DNA from: an uncultured Clostridia bacterium
GTDB taxonomy: Bacteria; Bacillota; Clostridia; UMGS1883
Direction of reading: 5' to 3'
Length of the DNA: 5,023 nt
Assembly (NCBI GenBank): GCA_947630525.1
Contig: CANRHW010000123.1
Span: 1 to 5,023, forward strand
Position numbers and translations under genes: made by a program. Under the pieces are notes generated by a model. It had not been told where the DNA came from. It made no database searches and saw only the letters and a list, made by a program, of their open reading frames with translations. Positions 1-4,691 of this stretch are shown piece by piece (position 1 is the stretch's first letter; every line of letters starts with the position of its first letter).

Positions 1-33
1 GTAGTCCCCATGTTTGGTATCTCTGCCAGCGCG
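1..33 (+). other. C-terminal end of a Sec signal peptide with predicted cleavage site
   Basis: The first codons read V-V-P-M-F-G-I-S-A-S-A-A-T-E. This is the end of a hydrophobic stretch followed by an Ala-Ser-Ala motif, typical of signal peptidase I. Cleavage is most likely after the second Ala of A-S-A (base 33); one residue later is also possible. The n-region and most of the h-region lie outside the window. This shows that the Met codon at base 10 is not the start. Confidence 0.7.
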
Positions 34-2145
34 GCGACGGAAAAAACTCTGTTTGAATTAACGACAGACATATGCGGTGCCAACCAAGAAATAGACCTTA
101 CATCTGGAAAAGGTGTGACATCATCAGATGGAGGCGTTGTTTTTAATGCCAGATGGAACGATAACGGAGAGTGGAAAGTAGAGCCATATAATACGCCTGC
201 TCTTATGTTCTTCCGCGTTAATCCCAGAGGTAATGAGCAAATAGATGAAAACAAAGTCGCAACGTTTGAAAATGCTGCTGACACAAGAGTCGCAGAAAAA
301 ATCACTATAGAATATACGTACGGCACTCAGACCAAAGAGGGAAACGAAAAAAAGGATAATGACTATCAAACGTGGGACTTCGTAGACAACAGTGATAACG
401 TTTTTGCTAGAACTTATTATGACATTGGCGTTAAAGCTACTGTTGGTCAAAAGGGCGGCGAAGAAACCGGCGATAAAGTATATGCCACTGACATCAAAGA
501 TGTCATGGGTAAAACTATGAAGATAGAGGCCGTAAAAGGTCAGGAAAATTGGACAGTTACCTATACCTTTGATGGCTCCTCTGTAGTCGGAACTGAAACC
601 GTCTCTAATATCGATGGCATAGCCTCTATAAAGGCCAATGTCCCCAAGTGGAATGACCAATATGCGGCTATGGGCCTTATAGGGCTAAAGGTCACATATG
701 AAGTACCAGAAACGGCAAAGGCTGTCACCGCCACTTATAAAGTGGATGGAAACACAGTAACCACTGTCACAGGATATTATGACGCTGCTAAAGGCGAAAA
801 TGGCTATACCTTCCCTGAAAAGTACGCTTATTATAGTGGCGAAGTTTATTATGCTCCAAAGACTGAGCTTTCCACAGACGACGACATAAGCATGACCAAA
901 GTGGAACGCTACACCTCTAAAAAGCCCGATGTTCCGTTCTCTATTGACGGTGAAAATTACTATAAGCTGACTGCGGACGCCGAAAGCGTAGTTGTGAATG
1001 GTAATTTTATTACTGAAACATCAGACGGATGGACAAGCCGCAAGGGTAATAACGATACTCCTGTAACCGGCGATACATACGTTAAAGAAGATATTGACGG
1101 TACGGAATCAAATATTATGACTATAGATACAAAAGGGGCCGGAGATGACAATTCCATCGGGACTATATGGACTGTAACCCCTGGAACAACGTACTATATA
1201 TCTTTCTGGCAGAGGAACGGCGGAACTAATGACGATATTAGATATAATAAACTGACAGACGGGCACCAGGCTAATAGTGGAGGCAACAGAGAACAGTCAG
1301 GAACCGAAATCATTGACCTGTCTAAGATGGAACAGGGCGGCAAATGGAACCATTATGAAACAATCTATATCGCCACAACAAATGAAATTTATTTTCAGAA
1401 CAGTTGGGGCACTGCCGTCGGCCTTGCCAATTTTGAGATCATACCCGTTGAAAAAGTAGAACGGCCCACCGCGCCCACAGCTTCTCTTGGCTGGAACGGC
1501 ACCGACTTCACCGTAAACTTTGCTGTTGAGGGCGAACCTGCCACCATTAAGGTTACTCCCGAGGGCGGCGAAGCGAAAGAATTTACGGAAGCAACGGGCG
1601 TTATAATAGATACGCCCAATACAAACCGCATTTACACGGCGGTTGTCAAAGACGTAGTTGAGAGCGCCCAGGTTCAGGCAAGCGTTTACAGCCTTGTTGT
1701 AAAGGAAATACTTGCCGAGGGCGAAGGCGAAGTTTCCGCAGAAAGAATCGAAAAGGCCAACGAGGTAATTGCTAAGGGCGGTATGGTATTTGACGAAGCT
1801 CTCACAGAAGAGACCTCCGGTATCATGACCCTCAGCGAAGGTAAGACCTCCATCACAATAAATGAGGCCGCTAAGAAGATTGGCGTAGGCTTCGTGCTGA
1901 ACGGTGGAACGCTTTATGTCGGCAGCGCGGATAAGACCGCAACGGCTGAGGAAGAAGGCACCGTATTCGGCAAGCTGACCATCACCGAAACAGGCGTTGA
2001 GCTCAGCGAGGCTTACGGAGCTGAAACTCAGGAGGCTGTTGTACTGTCTCTCGACAGCGTAAACATCGAATTTGTAGAAACACTTATTGACGCTCTTGAA
2101 TCCGACGGCGCGGACGCCGAAGCGGAGCTTGAGCCCGTACTGTAA
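1..2145 (+). CDS. Large secreted multi-domain beta-sandwich protein with a CBM4_9-like module (5' partial)
   Basis: The frame is open from base 1 and the codons before the first ATG (base 10) read V-V-P. That ATG therefore lies inside a signal peptide, and the true start is upstream of the window. Numbering from that Met: signal-peptide end to about residue 8; beta-rich N-terminal region (about 10-236); short MucBP-like beta module (about 238-298, TATYKVDG at 241-247 to MTKV at 295-298); a likely CBM4_9/galactose-binding-like module (about 325-484); Ig/FN3-like module (about 486-566); acidic C-terminal domain (569-711). The CBM call rests on VVNGNF (328-333), GW (340-341) and GTTYYISFWQR (392-402), which match the usual 'NGdFE..GW' and 'G.tYtlSFwak' positions. 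I see no catalytic domain, LPXTG, C-terminal membrane helix, SLH or clear dockerin motif, so attachment is unexplained. Likely role: extracellular carbohydrate or surface binding (inference). The 56-residue peptide gene follows after 19 bp. Confidence 0.82.
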   Translation, partial: VVPMFGISASAATEKTLFELTTDICGANQEIDLTSGKGVTSSDGGVVFNARWNDNGEWKVEPYNTPALMFFRVNPRGNEQIDENKVATFENAADTRVAEKITIEYTYGTQTKEGNEKKDNDYQTWDFVDNSDNVFARTYYDIGVKATVGQKGGEETGDKVYATDIKDVMGKTMKIEAVKGQENWTVTYTFDGSSVVGTETVSNIDGIASIKANVPKWNDQYAAMGLIGLKVTYEVPETAKAVTATYKVDGNTVTTVTGYYDAAKGENGYTFPEKYAYYSGEVYYAPKTELSTDDDISMTKVERYTSKKPDVPFSIDGENYYKLTADAESVVVNGNFITETSDGWTSRKGNNDTPVTGDTYVKEDIDGTESNIMTIDTKGAGDDNSIGTIWTVTPGTTYYISFWQRNGGTNDDIRYNKLTDGHQANSGGNREQSGTEIIDLSKMEQGGKWNHYETIYIATTNEIYFQNSWGTAVGLANFEIIPVEKVERPTAPTASLGWNGTDFTVNFAVEGEPATIKVTPEGGEAKEFTEATGVIIDTPNTNRIYTAVVKDVVESAQVQASVYSLVVKEILAEGEGEVSAERIEKANEVIAKGGMVFDEALTEETSGIMTLSEGKTSITINEAAKKIGVGFVLNGGTLYVGSADKTATAEEEGTVFGKLTITETGVELSEAYGAETQEAVVLSLDSVNIEFVETLIDALESDGADAEAELEPVL

Positions 2146-2164
2146 GAATAGGAGGCTGATTGAA

Positions 2165-2335
2165 ATGAAAAAGGAATTTAAAGCCCCGATTGTAGAAGCT
2201 AAACAGCTTTCAGTTCAGGATAATGTAATGTTTGGCACTATGCTTACAAGCCTTGGACAGAACCCTGAGGGTTTTGCTGGCATGGAAGACGCTGTGTCTG
2301 AGGATTACAAGCAGTGGAAAGGTTTTAGTAAGTAA
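2165..2335 (+). CDS. 56-residue peptide of unknown function, co-transcribed with the secreted protein
   Basis: ATG at 2165 is preceded by AGGAGG at 2150-2155 with a 9-base gap, an ideal ribosome site that argues for a real gene despite its size. The product begins MKKEFKAPIVEAKQLSVQD and ends QWKGFSK. It has no cysteine, no signal peptide and no hydrophobic helix, with an acidic middle and a basic end. The opening pattern MKK-x-[FY]-x-x-P-x-[VI] resembles many short uncharacterised Clostridia and Bacteroidetes peptides (from memory) and loosely recalls the YxxPxL motif of lasso-peptide leaders. No modification enzyme, protease or exporter is visible nearby and there is no Gly-Gly cleavage motif, so a RiPP role is only speculation. 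It starts 19 bp after the secreted-protein stop and ends 20 bp before a strong terminator, so it is probably the last gene of that operon. Confidence 0.75.
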   Translation: MKKEFKAPIVEAKQLSVQDNVMFGTMLTSLGQNPEGFAGMEDAVSEDYKQWKGFSK

Positions 2336-2355
2336 TTCGGCATTACACAAATGCG

Positions 2356-2381
2356 AAAGGCCCCCGCAAGGGGGCCTTTTT
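2356..2381 (+). terminator. Rho-independent terminator of the secreted protein/peptide operon
   Basis: A perfect 10-bp stem (2356-2365 with 2370-2379) closes on a GCAA tetraloop, which is GNRA-class on the + strand. It runs into a T5 tract (2377-2381). It lies 20 bp after the stop codon of the 56-residue peptide. On the - strand the hairpin is followed by only three T, so rightward (+) transcription is the main target. Confidence 0.92.
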
Positions 2382-2382
2382 C

Positions 2383-2407
2383 AGAGCGCTGACAAAGTCG
2401 GCGCTCT
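2383..2407. repeat. Hairpin 2 of the intergenic stack (11 bp, AAA loop)
   Basis: AGAGCGCTGAC (2383-2393) pairs with GTCGGCGCTCT (2397-2407), leaving an AAA triloop. All 11 positions pair, with one T-G wobble at 2390/2400. It starts two bases after the T-tract of the first terminator. No T-tract follows, so it is not a terminator by itself. Confidence 0.75.
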
Positions 2408-2441
2408 TCAAAGGGGAACCCTAACGGTTCCCCTTTGAGAG
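2404..2441. repeat. Hairpin 3 of the intergenic stack (13-bp perfect core)
   Basis: TCAAAGGGGAACC (2408-2420) pairs perfectly with GGTTCCCCTTTGA (2426-2438) around a CTAAC loop. With a bulged T at 2407 the stem could extend by three pairs (2404-2406 with 2439-2441). That extension would compete with the right arm of hairpin 2. A further small GAGAG/CTCTC hairpin (2437-2441 with 2445-2449) directly follows. No T-tract is present on the + strand. Confidence 0.75.
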
Positions 2442-2452
2442 AACCTCTCCGC

Positions 2453-2506
2453 ATCGGGCGCTTACGCTTACGAAAATTTGTCTGCGGACAAATTTTCTAC
2501 CCCGAT
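2453..2506. repeat. Composite hairpin 4: 11-bp stem with a UNCG-type loop inside an outer 6-bp stem
   Basis: The inner stem GAAAATTTGTC (2472-2482) pairs perfectly with GACAAATTTTC (2487-2497). It closes on TGCG in the context C(TGCG)G, a UNCG-class tetraloop when read as + strand RNA. An outer stem, ATCGGG (2453-2458) with CCCGAT (2501-2506), can enclose it, leaving an asymmetric internal loop. The 5' side of that loop holds a direct repeat CGCTTA-CGCTTA (2459-2470). Confidence 0.65.
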
Positions 2507-2512
2507 TAAAGT

Positions 2513-2552
2513 ATAACATCCCGGGTACACGCCCCGGGATGTTATGTTTTTT
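2513..2552 (+). terminator. Second rho-independent terminator-like hairpin, 13-bp stem plus T6
   Basis: ATAACATCCCGGG (2513-2525) pairs perfectly with CCCGGGATGTTAT (2533-2545) around a 7-base loop and is followed by G then T6 (2547-2552). It has the form of a strong + strand terminator, yet it lies about 130 bp beyond the first terminator with no gene between them. On the - strand the hairpin is followed only by ACTTT, so it is at best a weak terminator for the convergent membrane-protein operon. Confidence 0.8.
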
Positions 2553-2553
2553 A

Positions 2554-2575
2554 TCGAAAGGGAGTTCCCTTTCGA
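2554..2575. repeat. Hairpin 6 of the intergenic stack (9-10 bp)
   Basis: TCGAAAGGG (2554-2562) pairs perfectly with CCCTTTCGA (2567-2575), leaving AGTT as a four-base loop. It begins directly after the T6 tract of the second terminator. On the - strand it is followed by TAAAAAAC rather than a T-tract, so it is not an evident terminator in either direction. Confidence 0.7.
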
Positions 2576-2582
2576 GTATGAA

Positions 2583-2610
2583 GTCGCCGCAAGCTGCGTT
2601 TCGCGGCGGC
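2583..2610. repeat. Hairpin 7 of the intergenic stack, abutting the stop codon of the convergent gene
   Basis: GTCGCCGC (2583-2590) pairs with GCGGCGGC (2603-2610) with one T-G wobble at 2584/2609. The 12-base interior may form a few more pairs. It ends two bases before the stop codon (2612-2614) of the leftward 121-residue membrane protein, so it would sit at the very start of that gene's 3' untranslated region. It could protect or help end the leftward transcript (inference). Confidence 0.6.
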
Positions 2611-2611
2611 A

Positions 2612-2977
2612 TCACATGGTGAACATACTGTAAATAAGCGAACCCAAAATCATCAGCCCGGGCAAAAGGCTGAGCCCAAAAATCACGGCCAGGGCGACGT
2701 CCTCCTTTTTCACGGGGCCAATCTTGCGCCCGTCATGAATGAAAAACACCGAAAATCCAAACCCAAAACCGCTGGACGGCGGCAAAACAAATATCCAGTA
2801 AAGCAGCAGATATATTATAAGCTTGCTGTCCTGGCCGTCAATGCTCAGGCCTTTGCCGAAACCGAACATATACAGCGAAATGGCGCCCAGCACCAAATTT
2901 ATCACGCCGACAATCCACATTATTATTTTAAGCACGCGCATTGCCACGTTGGCCCGCATTTTGTCTTTGTCCGTCAT
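2612..2977 (-). CDS. Small three-helix membrane protein, translationally coupled to the DUF4153/DUF4173-type gene
   Basis: This 121-residue protein has a short charged N-terminus (MTDKDKMR) and three hydrophobic segments: about 15-38, 52-80 and 94-119. The second contains the kink-prone PPSSGFGFGF stretch (66-75) and is followed by the polar loop HDGRKIGPVKKED (81-93). I do not recognise the family. Its ATG overlaps the TGA of the upstream gene as ATGA (2974-2977). A GAGGAGA ribosome site lies inside the end of that upstream gene about 8 bases before the ATG, so the two proteins are probably made together. By the positive-inside rule the basic loop at 84-91 is probably cytoplasmic. There are no catalytic motifs or cysteines. 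A role as partner of the larger protein rests on coupling and gene order only. Confidence 0.85.
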   Translation of the reverse strand: MTDKDKMRANVAMRVLKIIMWIVGVINLVLGAISLYMFGFGKGLSIDGQDSKLIIYLLLYWIFVLPPSSGFGFGFSVFFIHDGRKIGPVKKEDVALAVIFGLSLLPGLMILGSLIYSMFTM

Positions 2978-4407
2978 TTTTCCATCTCCTCAGCGCCTAA
3001 AAAAATCTTCGCCGCCCGACTGCGGGAAAAATTGAAATATCGCCAGTCGCCGGCCGGTTCAAGGCTGTCAAAATATCGGTCGTACAACTGCTTGACCACG
3101 GCCTTTTCAAAGATGATTGAGCTGTCGGGCTTTATCCGGGCCAACTGGGGCGCGGCGTCCGCCGAAAGGGTGAAAGCGTAATACAGCTCCGTCCTCCGCC
3201 CGGAAAGGTACATATCCACCTGACTTTTTGCCACAAAATAGTCTACGGGCACAAGGTTCAGTATGATATAGTATATCAGGCCAAGGCCGAGGTATACAAG
3301 CCCCGGGTTAAATACGGGCTTGAATATATACACGGCCGTCGCCGCAAGGCCGAGAGCCTCAAAAATCAGGAAACCGAGCACAAACAGCCTCAGCCGGGTA
3401 AGGCCGTCATCGCCGCAGTAGAGCAGCATTCGGTAAAACGAAGAGACCAGCAGTACCGCGGTCACCGCGCACATATAACAGCAAAGTCCGTTTGCCGCGG
3501 CCTTGCCGGGGCCGCCGCCGCGCCGCCGGACCGTGAACAAAATCAGGGCGATATTCACCGCTGACAGCCCCAACAGCTCGAAAAATCCCCGGCGGGCGTA
3601 GTCCGTGTAGCTGAGACCGTAGGGCAATTCTGCGCCGCAAAACAAATATTTAAATTGAATAACACAGAAAACCGTGTATACCGTTAATATGCTCACCAGC
3701 AAAATGTTCAGTATCAACATGTCGGCCTTTTTCGGCGGGTTTGCCTCCGAACTGCCGGCTAAGGGCTCGCCCGCCGAACACAGCAGGCCGAATAGGTACA
3801 AGGCCACGGCAGCGCTGAGTATCAGCCTAAAAAGGGAAAATATGTTTATCGTGTCCAAAATATTGGCAAAGAAATTGCCTACCGTGCGAGAAAACACCAT
3901 GTCGGCCCCGGACAGTACCGCCAGCAGCACCAGCATCGCCGGAATTGCAATCGCCACTGCCCGAAGCACTCTTTTCACCGTAGAGGAGCGTTCGCCGCCG
4001 GCCTCGGCAAGCCAATGAAAAGGCAGCGTAAAATAAGAAAACGGCTCAAATACCCTCGACAGCGTGTCTTTCACAAAACTCCACCCCTGTGAACGGAAGC
4101 TGAGCCCCCCTGTGGCGCCCGCGTACAGCAGCAGCGAAACTATGACATTATATGGCCGCCAAACGGGGCTGTCGTTGATTACGGGCGCGGCAGCCAGCAA
4201 AAGTATCGGTATCAGGCACCAGAGCCTTTTTGTACGCGGCAGCAGATAAAAAATCATTCCGGCCTGCAAAATGGCGAATACAAACGCCCCGGCGGTTTCT
4301 CCCCGGCGCGACGCAAGCATAAAAAAGCTCGCCCCGGTAATGAGAATATACAGCAAAAGCAGCGGTCTGCGCCCGCCGCCCGGCAAGGTCGTCCTTTCGG
4401 CTTCCAT
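2974..4407 (-). CDS. DUF4153/DUF4173-type polytopic membrane protein (477 residues)
   Basis: An integral membrane protein with roughly eleven hydrophobic segments: about 15-33, 40-56, 61-77, 85-100, 148-167, 188-209, 229-256, 274-293, 306-325, 339-362 and 369-386. A soluble C-terminal region follows (about 387-477). Family signature, from memory: YARRGFFEL (270-278) leading into a helix, GLTRLRLFVLGF (335-346), and after the last helix VPVDYFVAKSQVDMYL with LSADAAPQLARI (414-425), as in DUF4153/DUF4173 proteins. Their biochemical function is not established. The start is placed at 4405-4407, not at the ATG at 4414-4416: AAAGGAG (4417-4423) directly abuts the upper ATG but is 9 bases from the lower one. 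It is the first gene of a leftward operon, with its promoter at 4433-4461 and a 4-bp overlap with the next gene. The 294-304 loop (RRRGGGPGKAA) is locally very GC-rich. Confidence 0.85.
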   Translation of the reverse strand: MEAERTTLPGGGRRPLLLLYILITGASFFMLASRRGETAGAFVFAILQAGMIFYLLPRTKRLWCLIPILLLAAAPVINDSPVWRPYNVIVSLLLYAGATGGLSFRSQGWSFVKDTLSRVFEPFSYFTLPFHWLAEAGGERSSTVKRVLRAVAIAIPAMLVLLAVLSGADMVFSRTVGNFFANILDTINIFSLFRLILSAAVALYLFGLLCSAGEPLAGSSEANPPKKADMLILNILLVSILTVYTVFCVIQFKYLFCGAELPYGLSYTDYARRGFFELLGLSAVNIALILFTVRRRGGGPGKAAANGLCCYMCAVTAVLLVSSFYRMLLYCGDDGLTRLRLFVLGFLIFEALGLAATAVYIFKPVFNPGLVYLGLGLIYYIILNLVPVDYFVAKSQVDMYLSGRRTELYYAFTLSADAAPQLARIKPDSSIIFEKAVVKQLYDRYFDSLEPAGDWRYFNFSRSRAAKIFLGAEEMEK

Positions 4408-4416
4408 GAGTATCAT

Positions 4417-4423
4417 CTCCTTT
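4417..4423 (-). promoter_or_regulatory. Ribosome binding site that decides the start of the DUF4153/DUF4173-type gene
   Basis: On the - strand this reads AAAGGAG and is immediately followed by ATGATACTCATGG. The first ATG has zero spacing from the site, which is too close to initiate well. The second ATG (4405-4407) has a 9-base spacing, so it is the likely start and the protein begins MEAERTT. Confidence 0.8.
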
Positions 4424-4432
4424 GTTGACTAC

Positions 4433-4461
4433 AGTATAGCACAGACTTTCGGATTTGTCAA
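4433..4461 (-). promoter_or_regulatory. Consensus sigma-A promoter for the leftward membrane-protein operon
   Basis: Read on the - strand: TTGACA (4456-4461) is a perfect -35, a 17-base spacer follows, and TATACT (4433-4438) is a -10 with one mismatch. Transcription would start near 4426, giving an untranslated leader of about 20 bases that contains only the ribosome site. Such a strong match suggests substantial housekeeping expression. Confidence 0.88.
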
Positions 4462-4571
4462 TATATTTTTATGATAAATTCAAACTTATTATTGAAAAAG
4501 AATAAATAGCCTTTGTTGGGCCGCTCCGCGTAAAAAAATCGGCGTATTTTTAAATTTATTGAAAATTCCTA

Positions 4572-4600
4572 TTGAAATGTTATGACAATTATTGTATAAT
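4572..4600 (+). promoter_or_regulatory. Sigma-A promoter for hisD
   Basis: TTGAAA (4572-4577) and a perfect TATAAT (4595-4600) are separated by 17 bases. Transcription would begin near 4606-4608. That leaves a leader of about 84 bases before the chosen hisD start at 4692. The leader has no T-box or riboswitch pattern that I can recognise, only GC-rich patches around 4622-4660. Confidence 0.83.
4583..4597. promoter_or_regulatory. Possible Fur/PerR-family operator overlapping the hisD promoter
   Basis: TGACAATTATTGTAT has a perfect inverted-repeat core, ACAAT-T-ATTGT (4585-4595). By hand it agrees at 10 of 14 arm positions with the 7-1-7 pattern of both the PerR box (TTATAATnATTATAA) and the Bacillus Fur box (TGATAATnATTATCA). 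It lies between the -35 and -10 and overlaps the -10, where a bound repressor would block RNA polymerase. The region is AT-rich, so chance is a real alternative. No regulator gene is in the window. Confidence 0.33.
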
Positions 4601-4691
4601 AGTTAAAATGAAAAGCCAAAACGCCGGCCAAGGCAAGGCCTGCGCAAAAAGCGATGCGGCTTTAAAAACGCGATACCGAAAGGATGAGAGC

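Noticed and set aside
124..660. Long open frame on the - strand opposite the secreted-protein gene
   Set aside because: It lies wholly inside a well-supported coding region, has no convincing ribosome site or promoter, and its translation resembles no family I know. Treated as a shadow of the + strand gene.
2080..2145. C-terminal cell-wall anchor on the secreted protein
   Set aside because: The end is acidic (ESDGADAEAELEPVL) with no LPXTG, hydrophobic helix or positive tail.
2165..2335. Lasso-peptide or other RiPP precursor
   Set aside because: Only a loose FxxPxV resemblance to the YxxPxL leader motif. No cyclase, protease, radical-SAM enzyme or exporter is in the window. Kept as peptide of unknown function.
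2383..2610. CRISPR array
   Set aside because: There are many palindromes, but the arms all differ in sequence, spacing is irregular and there is no constant repeat.
2735..3181. Open frame on the + strand across the two membrane-protein genes
   Set aside because: It is antisense to two coupled genes with clear membrane topology. Its translation is basic and histidine-rich with no recognisable domain, as expected of a shadow frame.
4474..4489. Imperfect AT-rich palindrome ATAAATTCAAACTTAT upstream of both divergent promoters
   Set aside because: Only 6 of 8 positions pair and the surrounding DNA is strongly AT-rich, so it is no better than chance without conservation data.
4608..4691. T-box or attenuator leader for hisD
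   Set aside because: The leader is only about 84 bases, lacks a T-box sequence and a terminator with T-tract, and has no run of His codons.
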